From Kiritimatiellia bacterium (GTDB lineage Bacteria; Verrucomicrobiota; Kiritimatiellia; RFP12; UBA1067), in assembly GCA_017542055.1 (NCBI GenBank), contig JAFXXW010000017.1, positions 1 to 57,782 of the forward strand: a stretch of 57,782 nt of DNA, read 5' to 3'. Position 1 is the stretch's first letter; every line of letters starts with the position of its first letter. The position numbers were made by a program, and so were the translations under genes. Under the pieces are notes generated by a model that was not told the origin of the DNA, ran no database searches, and worked only from the letters and a program-made list of their open reading frames with translations. This document shows positions 28,045 to 42,106 of the stretch, piece by piece.

Positions 28045-28073
28045 ATTATATCATTTTCGCCGCGTTTTGTCAA
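28045..28073 (-). promoter_or_regulatory. Promoter for tRNA-Met and the ilv-etf-serS operon
   Basis: Minus strand: -35 TTGACA (28073-28068), 17-bp spacer, extended -10 TGATATAAT with TATAAT at 28050-28045. The TGA stop of folK (28053-28051) forms the TGA of the extended -10. Confidence 0.9.
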
Positions 28074-28506
28074 CGGGAATTTTCAGTTCTTTCATCGGCC
28101 AGATCACGAAATCGCGCAAGTGCGCCCGGGGGTGCGGCAACGTCAATTCCGGCGTATCCAACCGCTCGTCCCCGAAGGCGATCAGGTCCAAATCTATCGT
28201 CCGGGGACCGTTTTTCACCGTTCGCACCCTCCCCAGCCGATCTTCGATCGCATGCATCCTCCGCGAAAACTCCAGCGCAGAAAGCCCGCTCCGGAATACC
28301 GCCACCTGGTTGAGGAACTTCAGATGCCGGAACTCCTCCGGCACCCCCACCCCCTCGGTTTCGATCACGCTCGAGGCCTTGACGAACTCCGTTTCCGGCA
28401 GTTCCCCCAAAAGCAAAAGCGCCTCGCGAAGATACTCCTCGCGCGGCGCCATGTTGCTTCCCAACGCCACTATCGCTTCTTGGCGCGTTTCTGCCGCTTT
28501 TCCCAT
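28051..28506 (-). CDS. folK: 6-hydroxymethyl-dihydropterin pyrophosphokinase (FolK/HPPK)
   Basis: 151 aa. It transfers pyrophosphate from ATP to hydroxymethyl-dihydropterin in folate synthesis. IVALGSNMAP at the N-terminus, a central FLNQVAVFRS strand, and the signature NGPRTIDLDLIAFGD with the two Mg-binding Asp. The ATG at 28506 overlaps mazG by 37 nt and preserves the first strand; a GTG at 28470 fused to the mazG stop would cut into it. Confidence 0.93.
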   Translation of the reverse strand: MGKAAETRQEAIVALGSNMAPREEYLREALLLLGELPETEFVKASSVIETEGVGVPEEFRHLKFLNQVAVFRSGLSALEFSRRMHAIEDRLGRVRTVKNGPRTIDLDLIAFGDERLDTPELTLPHPRAHLRDFVIWPMKELKIPVDKTRRK

Positions 28507-29132
28507 TTTCTGAACGCCTGCGCAAACCGCTCCGTCGTCACGTTAAGGACGCTTTCCGCATCCACCTTGAGCCGCCGCGCCAGTTTGCAAGCGGAGAACA
28601 GGAGGTTGCCCACCTCGTCCTCCTTGGTGCGGCTTTCCAGCTTGACTTCATCCGTCTCGAACCCCATCCGGGCCGCCTTTTCCTGCGTCCGCTGGGCTTT
28701 GATAAGCGCCGGCAGCGCCCGGGGCACTCCGTCCAAGGCGGACCGGCGGCTCTCCTTGCGGTGCTCCATCTGCTTGATCCGTTCCCAGTTTTTCATGACG
28801 GTGGCGGTATCCTTGGCGTCCACGTCGCCGAACACGTGCGGATGGCGCCGGACCAGTTTGTCGGCCACGGCGTTGGCCACGTCGTCGAAAGTGAACCTGC
28901 CCTCCTGCTCCGCCATCACCGCCTGGAACATCACCTGCAACAATACGTCGCCCAGTTCTTCGATGTGGTTCTCGCGGTCTTCCGGTTTGTCCATGGCCGC
29001 CAGCAATTCGTACGTCTCCTCCAGCACGCACGGCTTGAGCGTAGTCAGGGTCTGCGCCCGATCCCAAGGACAACCCGTCTCAGGATCTCTGAGACGGGTC
29101 GTTATTTCGTGCAACCGCTCTATTCCGGTCAT
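28470..29132 (-). CDS. mazG: Nucleoside triphosphate pyrophosphohydrolase MazG
   Basis: 220 aa. It hydrolyses (d)NTPs to monophosphates and helps house-cleaning. First MazG domain: CPWDRAQTLTTLKPCVLEET then EETYELLAAM and EELGDVLLQV (metal-binding E-E-x-x-E). The second domain is shorter than in E. coli MazG (263 aa) but keeps KEDEVGNLLFSACKLARRL, with an N for the usual E-x-x-D spacing. Highly basic tail. Confidence 0.93.
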   Translation of the reverse strand: MTGIERLHEITTRLRDPETGCPWDRAQTLTTLKPCVLEETYELLAAMDKPEDRENHIEELGDVLLQVMFQAVMAEQEGRFTFDDVANAVADKLVRRHPHVFGDVDAKDTATVMKNWERIKQMEHRKESRRSALDGVPRALPALIKAQRTQEKAARMGFETDEVKLESRTKEDEVGNLLFSACKLARRLKVDAESVLNVTTERFAQAFRKWEKRQKRAKKR

Positions 29133-29141
29133 TTTGCGCGC

Positions 29142-29813
29142 TTAATCCTCGATGCGCATCAGTTTCTGGCAGAATTTGGCCACGTTGGCGTCCAGCGACT
29201 CCGTCACCAGATTGGCGCCCGAGTAGTCCTGCCATTCGGTATGGGGCGTCTGCACGCCGATCGCGAAGAATCTCGCGATAAGCGCGCTCCGCACCCCGAA
29301 GCCCGACCCCGCAACCACCAGCGTGGCGCCGGGCTGGGTGCCGATGGTCTGCGCCGCGCGCACCCAGGCGTCCCACTTCACGTTGCCGTAGGTCACCGAA
29401 TTTTCGAAATGCAGCTTGACGTCGTCGGAGAGGAGATCCTTGAAAACCGGCTCCACCTGTTCCACGTTGGCCCGCGTGGAGATGCACACCTTGACTCCCT
29501 TTTCCGCCATCGCCTTGACGAACTTGACGAACTTGTCGTCCAATCCCTCGTCCTTGATCTTCTGCGTCAGCGCCTTCTGGAACGCCAGCGGCAGCTCCTT
29601 GGCGGCCTTCTGCGCCGTCTTCTTGGTCTTGAGGGACTGGAAGTACTGCGTCAATCCCAGGAGATAGTTCTGCCCCGCCAAGAAACGCGCTTCCAAACCG
29701 CTGTCGAACTGGAGGTTGTCCAGCTTCGCGAAAAACGCCTTGGCGGTGTCGAACAGCAATTGCGCGCCGTCGATCGCCGCAAAGTCGTACTCGATTACGA
29801 TACCCTTTTCCAT
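29142..29813 (-). CDS. HAD-like protein with degenerate motif I
   Basis: 223 aa. The layout follows HAD phosphatases of the PGMB type: helical cap (residues about 20-100), a strand with the motif II-like VCISTRANV (Thr after Ser), then VTYGNVKWDAW with a lysine, and TLVVAGSGFGVRSALIARFF where motif IV DxxxG is expected. Motif I (DxDGT) is replaced by EYDFAAID and the motif IV acid by Gly-Ser. It is probably not a normal HAD phosphatase. Alternatives are a distant fold match only. Located between pfp and mazG. Confidence 0.5.
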   Translation of the reverse strand: MEKGIVIEYDFAAIDGAQLLFDTAKAFFAKLDNLQFDSGLEARFLAGQNYLLGLTQYFQSLKTKKTAQKAAKELPLAFQKALTQKIKDEGLDDKFVKFVKAMAEKGVKVCISTRANVEQVEPVFKDLLSDDVKLHFENSVTYGNVKWDAWVRAAQTIGTQPGATLVVAGSGFGVRSALIARFFAIGVQTPHTEWQDYSGANLVTESLDANVAKFCQKLMRIED

Positions 29814-29828
29814 GCTTCGCTCCTCCCG

Positions 29829-31058
29829 TTACTTGGCGCGTTTTTTGCGCATGCGCGGCTGGCCGATTTCATCGAGCATCTCCCGCAGCGATCCCTTGCG
29901 CACGTTCAGCGGCTTGCCGCCCTTGATGCGCTCGAATTCGCACGCGCGGATCTTGGATCCCTCGTCTTCGTCCTGTCCGACCACGCCGGAAATTCCCTTC
30001 AACGCGCACTCCACCGCCACCTTGCAGCAGCGCTCGATCAGCTTGAGATCCTTCTTGCAGGGAGCCGCCGCCCGGGCGAAGTATCCGCTCTTGAACACCT
30101 GCACCTTTTCGGCGCCCAGATCGTCCGCCAGCTTCTTGCCGAGCCACTGGCCCACGTTGACCTTGTCGAGCCGCGGATGGCCGAACGCGTCCACCGGCAC
30201 TTCCTCGCGACGCTTGCGCATCTGCTTGAGGATATCGGCGAGACCCGCCCCTTCCGAAACGAAAATATTGACCGCGCCCACTTCGTCCATCACCTGCTTG
30301 AGCCGGGGGATTTCCGTCTTGAAGTTGATGCGGCACTCCGGCAGATAGATGGCGTGGATGTCCTGGCGGCGCTGGTTCAGGTTGAACTCCGGCAGGAACA
30401 TCACCCGCTCGCGCAACATCTTGCGGTAGTACTGCGCCGTCTTGTAGGTGAGCCAGCCGCAATTGCGGCCCATCACCTCGTGGATGATGAGGCTGCGGGG
30501 GTTGGCCGTGCACTCCTTGACCACGTTGAGGAAGAACTTGGCGCCTTCGGTGGCCGCCGTCCAGGCGCCCAGCGACTGCTTGATGGGATAAACGTCGTTG
30601 TCGATCGTCTTGGGGAGGCCCACCACGATCAGCGGATAGTTGTTTTCCGCAAGATACTTGGCCAGATCCGCCGCCGTCGTGTTGGTGTCGTCGCCGCCGA
30701 TCGTATGCAACACGCTCACGCCGTCTTTCACCAGCTGGTCGGCCGCCACCTTGAGCGGATCTTCTCCCTCCTTCACGAGTCCGCGCTTCACGCAATCGGC
30801 CACGTTGGTCAGCTTCACGCGACTGTTCCCCAGCGGCGATCCGCCATGCTTCGTCAGCACCATCGCGCGTTCGCGCACCTCCGGCGTGACCGGAATCGAC
30901 TCGCCCTTCAGGAGACCCATGTAGCCGTTGACATAGCCGATCATCTCCACTTCCGGCGCCTTGCGGGTGTACTCCGCAATCAAATACCCGATCGACGAAC
31001 TCAAACACGGCGCCAACCCACCCGCGGTGAGAAACGCCACCTTCTTTACTGCTGCCAT
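29829..31058 (-). CDS. PPi-dependent phosphofructokinase (PFP)
   Basis: 409 aa. Reversible fructose-6-phosphate phosphorylation using pyrophosphate. Residues 121-124 are GGDD, the signature of PPi users (ATP enzymes have GGDG), followed by TNTTAADLAKYL. PKTIDNDV keeps the catalytic Asp and the PPi-type Lys. MGRNCGWLTYKTA matches the MGR substrate motif. Allows PPi-saving glycolysis and gluconeogenesis, common in anaerobes. Second gene of the ribH operon. Confidence 0.94.
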   Translation of the reverse strand: MAAVKKVAFLTAGGLAPCLSSSIGYLIAEYTRKAPEVEMIGYVNGYMGLLKGESIPVTPEVRERAMVLTKHGGSPLGNSRVKLTNVADCVKRGLVKEGEDPLKVAADQLVKDGVSVLHTIGGDDTNTTAADLAKYLAENNYPLIVVGLPKTIDNDVYPIKQSLGAWTAATEGAKFFLNVVKECTANPRSLIIHEVMGRNCGWLTYKTAQYYRKMLRERVMFLPEFNLNQRRQDIHAIYLPECRINFKTEIPRLKQVMDEVGAVNIFVSEGAGLADILKQMRKRREEVPVDAFGHPRLDKVNVGQWLGKKLADDLGAEKVQVFKSGYFARAAAPCKKDLKLIERCCKVAVECALKGISGVVGQDEDEGSKIRACEFERIKGGKPLNVRKGSLREMLDEIGQPRMRKKRAK

Positions 31059-31089
31059 TTTGTCTAGCCTTTCGTTTTTCCGATTTCGA

Positions 31090-31551
31090 TTACAAATTCT
31101 TGAGCACGTTGGCCATTTCGATGGCCGAGGTCATGCACGCGGCGCCCTTGTTGCCCTGCTTCGTGCCGCAACGCTCCACCGCCTGCTCCAGATTCTCCGC
31201 GGCCACCACGCCGTCCAGCACCGGCACGCCCGTCTTGAGCGAAATCCGGCTGAACGCCTCGCTGGTGGTGCTGTTGATGAGACCGGCGTGAGGGGTGGCG
31301 CCCTGCACCACCGCGCCCAGCGCCACCACCGCGTCGACCTTGCCGCTCTGGGCCAGCTTCTGCGCGACGATCGGCAGCTCGTAAGCGCCCGGCACCCGCA
31401 CCAAAGTAACATCCTCCTCGCAGCCGCCATGCCGCACGAACGCATCCATCGCGCCCTTCACCAGCTGGTCGGTGAGAAAACTGTTGAAACGCGCCACCAC
31501 CATGCCCATCTTCAGGCCCTTGGCCAACAGGTCGCCATTGACTTCTTTCAT
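31090..31551 (-). CDS. ribH: 6,7-dimethyl-8-ribityllumazine synthase
   Basis: 153 aa. Penultimate step of riboflavin synthesis; forms an icosahedral or pentameric shell. Motifs: VVARFNSFLTDQLVKGA, VRVPGAYELPIVAQ, GAVVQGATPHAGLI with catalytic His, and EQAVERCGTKQGNKGAA. Slightly non-consensus where GxVLT is usual (GVVAAEN). First gene after the promoter at 31586-31614. Confidence 0.95.
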   Translation of the reverse strand: MKEVNGDLLAKGLKMGMVVARFNSFLTDQLVKGAMDAFVRHGGCEEDVTLVRVPGAYELPIVAQKLAQSGKVDAVVALGAVVQGATPHAGLINSTTSEAFSRISLKTGVPVLDGVVAAENLEQAVERCGTKQGNKGAACMTSAIEMANVLKNL

Positions 31552-31585
31552 CGCATTTTCCCCTTTTTCGGATTGTTGGCCGTAT

Positions 31586-31614
31586 ATTATATCAAATATC
31601 CGGCCAAATTGCAA
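31586..31614 (-). promoter_or_regulatory. Promoter for ribH-pfp-mazG-folK
   Basis: Minus strand: -35 TTGCAA (31614-31609), 17-bp spacer, extended -10 TGATATAAT with TATAAT at 31591-31586. About 35 bp upstream of the ribH ATG and just past the terminator of the porin gene. Confidence 0.85.
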
Positions 31615-31629
31615 GCCTTTTCTTTCGGC

Positions 31630-31661
31630 AAAAAGCAAAGGGCGCGGGAGAACCCGCGCCC
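31630..31661 (-). terminator. Intrinsic terminator of the outer-membrane barrel gene
   Basis: Perfect 9-bp GC stem GGGCGCGGG (31640-31648) and CCCGCGCCC (31653-31661) with a 4-nt loop. On the minus strand it is followed by TTTGCTTTTT. It lies 30 bp after the stop codon of the barrel gene. Confidence 0.9.
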
Positions 31662-31690
31662 CAAGCTAGTTTAACCGGAGAAAATACGCC

Positions 31691-32602
31691 TCAGAAACTG
31701 GCGGTAAGCGCCAGCCCGCCCACGAACTGGGCGCTGTCGTTCCGGCCGGTGGTGGCCAGATTGTGCTCCCGCGCGCCCGACCGCATGTTGGAGTCCAGCA
31801 GGTAGTCGTAGTAGGCCACGTAGCCCGAAAGCGTCAGATGCTCGCAGATCTCCCACTCGGCCGTAAGCGAAAACGACGTGTCCATGAGGCCGCCGTGCGA
31901 GAATCCGTCCTCGTACTTGCCCTCGCTGAAGTAGCCCTTCGTGCGCTGGGTGTTGCCCAAGCCCTGCCCCACGGCCGGACGCAGCGTAACGTGTTCGCAC
32001 ACGTCGAAGGTATGCCCCAGTTCGAGGTTGGCGTAGGTGCCGTCGTCGGCCATGAGGTCGCGCTCGACCGAGAGCGTGGGCTCCAGCCACAAATCGCCCA
32101 GCGCCAATTCGAGGTTGACGTACTGGGTGTCGTCCACGTCCTTCTTTCCCGTGTCGTCGTTCCAGTTGCGGCGCGGTATGTATTCGTAGATGTAGTTCAC
32201 GTCCACGCTCAGCGCGCCCAGCCGCTCGCCCAGGTCGAAGTCGTGCCGGAGCCCGACGATGGCGTCGAGCGTGGAATACTTTCCGCCGCGTCCGCCGTTG
32301 CCCCGGCCCACGTCGAAGATGGACTCCACGCCGAAGTAGAGCGTTTCGAAAAACGACACTTCCGCGCTGGGGGTGACGATGGGACTCCTGCCGTCCACCA
32401 CGCCGTAGGTCATGTACTTGGAGTCGAACGCAAGTCCGAACTCCGCCGATATGAACGGGGATTCCTCCTCGTCCAGCTGTTCCGTCTCGACCGGCAGAGA
32501 AGAGTTCTCAGCCGTAGCCGGGGCCGTGTCCTGCTCCTGCGCGAGGGCCATGCCGCTTAAGGAAGCCGCCGCCACGAGAGCCGTTATGGTATTGATGTTC
32601 AT
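31691..32602 (-). CDS. Outer-membrane beta-barrel protein
   Basis: 303 aa. Signal peptide MNINTITALVAAASLSGMALA, a short Pro/Thr/Glu-rich linker, then alternating strands typical of a barrel of about 12 strands. The chain ends LALTASF, a C-terminal Phe signal for the BAM complex. Looks like a putative porin (TorF-like or DUF-type), but no family marker is certain. Monocistronic: own promoter and terminator, so it is probably expressed at high level. Confidence 0.85.
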   Translation of the reverse strand: MNINTITALVAAASLSGMALAQEQDTAPATAENSSLPVETEQLDEEESPFISAEFGLAFDSKYMTYGVVDGRSPIVTPSAEVSFFETLYFGVESIFDVGRGNGGRGGKYSTLDAIVGLRHDFDLGERLGALSVDVNYIYEYIPRRNWNDDTGKKDVDDTQYVNLELALGDLWLEPTLSVERDLMADDGTYANLELGHTFDVCEHVTLRPAVGQGLGNTQRTKGYFSEGKYEDGFSHGGLMDTSFSLTAEWEICEHLTLSGYVAYYDYLLDSNMRSGAREHNLATTGRNDSAQFVGGLALTASF

Positions 32603-32636
32603 GTCTTGTTAACCTTTCCTAAGTTAGACAAGGCAT

Positions 32637-32666
32637 ATTATATCATATTTCGGGGACGTTTGTCAA
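32637..32666 (-). promoter_or_regulatory. Promoter of the outer-membrane barrel gene
   Basis: Minus strand: -35 TTGACA (32666-32661), 18-bp spacer, extended -10 TGATATAAT with TATAAT at 32642-32637 and AT after it. A near-consensus promoter directly below the end of the sugar permease gene. Confidence 0.9.
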
Positions 32667-32694
32667 TAGCCAAAACTAACTTTTTGCTTTTCGC

Positions 32695-38079
<5,385 letters not shown>

Positions 38080-38082
38080 CGC

Positions 38083-38934
38083 TCATTCCGCCGGAACGGC
38101 GGGCGTTTCCGGAACGGCCGGCGTCTCCGGCGCGACCGGCGCGGGGCTGTCGAAACGGGTGGGATTCTTGGCCATGAACTCCCAACCGAACGCCTTGTAG
38201 GCCTCGGCGCCCTTGGAATGCGGATCCAGAAACACCACCGGAATTCCCATCGACGGCGCTTCGGACACCCGGACGTTGCGCGGAATCATCGTTTCGTAAA
38301 CCTTGTCGCCAAAATGGTTGCGCACTTCCGTCACCACGTCCTGCGTCAGCTTGGCCTGCATGTTGACCATGGTGAAAACGATGCCGTTGAGCTCCAGCGC
38401 AGGATTCACCGACCGGCGGATGCGCTCGATGGACCCGGTGATGAGCGCGAGACCGTCCATCGCCAGGAATTCCGCCTGGATGGGGATGAGCACGGAATCG
38501 CTGGCCACCAGCGAGCTCGTCATCACGATGCCCAGCGAAGGCGGACAGTCGATGATGATGTAGTCGAACGCGCCCGACTCCTTGACGGGACGGAGCGCGG
38601 CGGCCACCATCACGAGCCGGTCTTCGCGGATGCCGAATTCCAGTTCCGCCCCCGCCAGGTCCACTTCCGACGGAATCACGTTGAGATTGGTCCACTTGGT
38701 GGGCTGGATCACGTCTTCGATCGGCTTTTCGCCCAGCAGCACGGGATAGAGCGAAACCCCCGGCTGCTTCTCGAGACCCAACCCCAGCGTGGCGTGCGCC
38801 TGCGGATCCAGGTCCACCACCAGCACTGCGCGATGGCGGGCGCTCAGCGAGGCGGCCAGATTGACCACCGTCGAAGTCTTGCCCACGCCGCCTTTCTGGT
38901 TGGCGATCGCGATTACTTTTGTCCGTCGCTCCAT
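38083..38934 (-). CDS. ParA/Soj-type ATPase
   Basis: 283 aa. Deviant Walker A NQKGGVGKTSTVVNLAASLS with the signature lysine, Walker A' VVDLDPQAHATLGLG, and Walker B YIIIDCPPSLG. This is the chromosome/plasmid segregation ParA family. The C-terminal 25 residues are a Pro-Ala-Val-Glu repeat (ETPAVPETPAVPAE), unusual. No parB gene or recognised parS lies in the window, so a role in segregation is not proved; it could position other cargo. Overlaps the upstream hypothetical gene by 22 nt. Confidence 0.93.
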   Translation of the reverse strand: MERRTKVIAIANQKGGVGKTSTVVNLAASLSARHRAVLVVDLDPQAHATLGLGLEKQPGVSLYPVLLGEKPIEDVIQPTKWTNLNVIPSEVDLAGAELEFGIREDRLVMVAAALRPVKESGAFDYIIIDCPPSLGIVMTSSLVASDSVLIPIQAEFLAMDGLALITGSIERIRRSVNPALELNGIVFTMVNMQAKLTQDVVTEVRNHFGDKVYETMIPRNVRVSEAPSMGIPVVFLDPHSKGAEAYKAFGWEFMAKNPTRFDSPAPVAPETPAVPETPAVPAE

Positions 38935-39452
38935 AACTTGTCTCCCAGCTCCTTGATGTTGTTGTTTACGCTGCGCATCACTTCATGGCGCCACAGCTCG
39001 ACGATGGCGATGTCCCACGGATCGTCCTCGCCCTGCACCACCGCGGCGAACGGATCCTGTTTGGCCTCCACCGCCGACTTCACCCGCTCGGCCACCGTCT
39101 CGATGTCGTCGGTCACGATCTGTTCGCTGAAGTTGTCGCGCTTGAAATGGTAGCCGTAGCGCAGAATGCGGAAGCACTCCTGGAAATCCTTGAGGCTTTC
39201 GATGTACGCCTGCGCCTCGGGGCTCAGTCCCTCGGTTTCGATCGCTCCCATCCGGGGCACGATTACCGTGGGCTTGTGCGCCAAAAGCCGTCCCGCCCGG
39301 ATGCGGATCTTGCCGGGATGGTCCTGCAATTCGCTGATCATATGATAGTTGAACAGCGTATCCCCGAAAGTCTCCAGCCGATGCCGGGGACTCACCAGGA
39401 TGCGCACGTGCCTGGCGGCGTACCAACGATCGTAGTTGCGGTCCCGGCTCAT
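38913..39452 (-). CDS. Conserved-looking hypothetical protein, 179 aa
   Basis: Family not recognised. Soluble, no signal. N-terminal [20 protein letters not shown], then a basic strand-rich part ([20 protein letters not shown]) and an acidic helical half with a late Trp-rich stretch ([20 protein letters not shown]). Lies immediately before parA and overlaps it by 22 nt, and starts in an ATGA with ychJ. The overlap suggests a link to parA, but that is inference. Confidence 0.6.
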   Translation of the reverse strand: MSRDRNYDRWYAARHVRILVSPRHRLETFGDTLFNYHMISELQDHPGKIRIRAGRLLAHKPTVIVPRMGAIETEGLSPEAQAYIESLKDFQECFRILRYGYHFKRDNFSEQIVTDDIETVAERVKSAVEAKQDPFAAVVQGEDDPWDIAIVELWRHEVMRSVNNNIKELGDKLWSDGQK

Positions 39453-39952
39453 TTATCCTTGCCGCAGCACTTCTTGTACTTTTTGCCGCTGCCGCACGGG
39501 CAGGGATCGTTGCGACCCACCTTGGGCGATTCGCGCACCACCGGTTTTTCGCCCACCAGTTCCCCGTCGGCGAACTTCCAGTCGCCCCGCTCGCGGACGA
39601 ACCGGGAAACCTCGTGGTGGTTGCAAAATTCTCCGTTGGCGGTGTAGAGCGCGCGAAACTCCACCACGCCCTCCTCGTCGCCGGCTTGTCCCGCCTCGGT
39701 ACGGATGATCTCGAGACCATGCCAATCGGCCGCCTTGCTCCACGCGCGCGACGACGCCTCGTCGAACTCCTCCTGCACCTCTTTCGTGGCGCTCGTCTTC
39801 AAAAATTCGATATCGCCCGTCACGTAACTGGAGTACCGCGCGCGCATCAGCGCTTCGGCGGTGGACGCCTTGCGTTCGCCCGAAATCACCGGGCCGCAGC
39901 ATTCGCCAAACGTCTTGCCGGACTTGCAAGGGCATTCGTCAGTCGATTCCAT
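39449..39952 (-). CDS. YchJ-family protein with two SEC-C motifs
   Basis: 167 aa. Cys-rich zinc-binding SEC-C motifs at both ends: [14 protein letters not shown] near residue 8, and [16 protein letters not shown] at the C-terminus. The middle has [20 protein letters not shown], characteristic of the YchJ/UPF0225 family, and VEFRALY. Function unknown; SEC-C units often bind ribosome or SecB-like partners. Overlaps lnt by 14 nt. Confidence 0.9.
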   Translation of the reverse strand: MESTDECPCKSGKTFGECCGPVISGERKASTAEALMRARYSSYVTGDIEFLKTSATKEVQEEFDEASSRAWSKAADWHGLEIIRTEAGQAGDEEGVVEFRALYTANGEFCNHHEVSRFVRERGDWKFADGELVGEKPVVRESPKVGRNDPCPCGSGKKYKKCCGKDK

Positions 39953-41531
39953 GTTGACTCCTTAGCTTGATATCTTCGATATGTTCCTTATATTTTACCA
40001 TAATTACCGCCGCTATGAGAAGCAAAAAAACAATAAAAATTGGCGCGTCGCCCAGTCGCACGTACCAGGTTCCACCCCCCTCGACCCCGTTTTCGGCCAA
40101 TACAATACGGTCGAACATCGTTCCCGGCCGGTCCACCAAGGGCCGCCCGCGACTGTCCTCCAGCCAGACCGCCTTGCCGTCGGGGGTGATCGTTCCCGAT
40201 ACTCCCGAGTTGCCCACGCGCACTACGGCAAGTCCCGTCTCTATCGACCGCGCAACCGACTGCCAGGCATGCTGGACCGACTCCTGCGAGCGACCGAACC
40301 AGCTGTCGTTGGTGATGAACAGGAGCGCCTTCGCCCCCATTTTGGCCAACCGGCGCATCTGGGCGGAATCGGTGTCTTCGTAGCAGATGGCCACCCCGAA
40401 ATCCCCCAACAGCTTCAACTCGCCCGGCGTGCAACTGCCCACCGGCGCCCACCGCTGCAGCCAGGGGATCAGCTTGTCGCCGGGAATGAATTCGCCAAAC
40501 GGCACCAGATGCACCTTGTCGTAGATCTCCACGCCCTCTTCGCGATAGAGCGCCGCCGAATTGTAGGCCTTGGCCGTCTCGCCGGCCGGCGTCTCCAACC
40601 GGTTGCCGCCCGCCACCACCATGCGCGCGCCCGTCTTTTCGCGGATCGACGCGGCGAAAACCTCCGCGTTCATGCGGTCCACCCGACCGATCTCCGCCAT
40701 CGCGCTTTCCGGCAGCACCACCAGCTCCGGCTGCAGATACGTCACGTTCTGCAACAGTTTGGCGTACGCTTCTTCGGGATCTTCCGCCTCGCCGGACGCG
40801 AAAACGCACGGAAAATTGCGCTGCACCAAAGCCACTTTGAGCGTCTCCCCGGCCGGCATCCGGATGGAACTCTCCGCCGCCAGAAACGTGCCGTAGATGA
40901 GCGCCAGGGGAATTATCGTTTCCAGCGCCGTGCCGCCCTTGCGGAAGACGCGCTCGGCGATGCCGGCGATGCTGCCGTTGACCATGACGACCATCATGCT
41001 GAGGAGATACACCCCTCCCAGCGCGGCCGGCTCGCCGAATCCCGCATTGACCGCCACCGTGCCCAGCTGGTTCCAGGCAAAGCCGCCTCCCAATCGCGAC
41101 CGGACGATTTCGAGTCCCGCCCACAGCACCGGCTCCGCCACCAGAATGGCCGCCAGCCGCCACCAATAAGACCGCGCCTTCACCCAACGCCAGATCCTCA
41201 CGCTCAAAAAGCCGTACGCCGCGAAATAGAGCGAACAATAGGCGGCCAGCGCCACCAGACCCAGCGCCACGAGCGGCCACGGACCCCCGTTCTTGACGAT
41301 GGCCGGCATCCAGCTCAGCGTGGCCAGCCAATACGCGAAACCGTTGGCCCACCAAATGAATACCGTCTTCCGCTCGCCGTATCCTCCGGGATTGCGGCTC
41401 AACCACATCAACGGCGCCAACGCGAAAAGCACGTCCGCCTTTTCCGCGAGCGGCGGGAAACTGCCCCACAGCAGCAAGGCGGGTACGAGCCAGAGCAACT
41501 TGGCGTATTTGACCAGCAGGCGATGGATCAT
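39939..41531 (-). CDS. lnt: Apolipoprotein N-acyltransferase
   Basis: 530 aa. Last step of lipoprotein maturation at the inner membrane. Six to seven N-terminal helices, then a nitrilase-like periplasmic domain from about residue 220. The catalytic triad is in [12 protein letters not shown] (Glu), [16 protein letters not shown] (Lys) and [10 protein letters not shown] (Cys). C-terminal helix near [15 protein letters not shown]. Starts in an ATGA with the U32 C-terminal gene. Fits the lipoproteins at 27013-27914. Confidence 0.94.
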   Translation of the reverse strand: MIHRLLVKYAKLLWLVPALLLWGSFPPLAEKADVLFALAPLMWLSRNPGGYGERKTVFIWWANGFAYWLATLSWMPAIVKNGGPWPLVALGLVALAAYCSLYFAAYGFLSVRIWRWVKARSYWWRLAAILVAEPVLWAGLEIVRSRLGGGFAWNQLGTVAVNAGFGEPAALGGVYLLSMMVVMVNGSIAGIAERVFRKGGTALETIIPLALIYGTFLAAESSIRMPAGETLKVALVQRNFPCVFASGEAEDPEEAYAKLLQNVTYLQPELVVLPESAMAEIGRVDRMNAEVFAASIREKTGARMVVAGGNRLETPAGETAKAYNSAALYREEGVEIYDKVHLVPFGEFIPGDKLIPWLQRWAPVGSCTPGELKLLGDFGVAICYEDTDSAQMRRLAKMGAKALLFITNDSWFGRSQESVQHAWQSVARSIETGLAVVRVGNSGVSGTITPDGKAVWLEDSRGRPLVDRPGTMFDRIVLAENGVEGGGTWYVRLGDAPIFIVFLLLIAAVIMVKYKEHIEDIKLRSQHGID

Positions 41532-42106
41532 TTCGCGTCCTCCGTCGGCGGATCCCAGGAAAAATCGTACCGCGTGCCGCCCTCCCAGGTACGAGGCACG
41601 CGCTTGGTGGTGACGTAAAGTCCGTCCCGCTCGAACACCGCGAGCTCCGTCTGCTCCTCCGGTCGCGTGAGCGAGATGAACAGCGGCGTGGACTGCTGCG
41701 CCAGCGTCTCCACCGCGTAGCCGCTCTCCCGCAAAAAGGCCAGATTCTCCGGCGTGTTTTCGGGGCTCGCCACGAAACGCCGGACGCCCATGCCGGAGAG
41801 CGCCTTGAGCGCCCGCGAATTGAACGCGTAAAGCGTCCAATCGGCCGTGACGTCCTCCACCCCCAGACTCTTCAGCATCCTCAGCCCCGCCAGATCCGCC
41901 GCCTCGAACTTGTCGAAGCCCTGGCGCAACAGCCGCTTGACCAGCACCCTTAGCTTGTTGAAATCCTCTTCCTTGGTATAGACCGGCAAAGCGATGCGCG
42001 CGCCCCGGGGCGGATCGTCCTTGGTCCAGGCGTTGACGGCGTAGATTGTCTCGTCCCACTCGCCTGGCGGCAACGTCTGCCCGAGTCTCAACTTGGCCGT
42101 CTTCAT
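41528..42106 (-). CDS. Second half of a split U32 peptidase-like protein
   Basis: 192 aa. The stretch ARIALPVYTKEEDFNKLRVL, GFDKFEAADLAGLRMLKSLG and TADWTLYAFNSRALKALSGM resembles the second barrel region found at the C-terminus of long U32 proteins (RlhA/YhbU-like), where one chain of about 700 aa is common. Here it is a separate gene, in a different frame, starting in an ATGA with the first half. Could be real gene fission or a standalone partner. Active-site Cys of U32 is in the other gene. Confidence 0.7.
   Translation of the reverse strand: MKTAKLRLGQTLPPGEWDETIYAVNAWTKDDPPRGARIALPVYTKEEDFNKLRVLVKRLLRQGFDKFEAADLAGLRMLKSLGVEDVTADWTLYAFNSRALKALSGMGVRRFVASPENTPENLAFLRESGYAVETLAQQSTPLFISLTRPEEQTELAVFERDGLYVTTKRVPRTWEGGTRYDFSWDPPTEDAK

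Noticed and set aside
41528..42106. Frameshifted U32 pseudogene
   Set aside because: The junction is an ATGA, the same coupling used by more than ten intact gene pairs here, and both parts have normal coding character, so fission is preferred.
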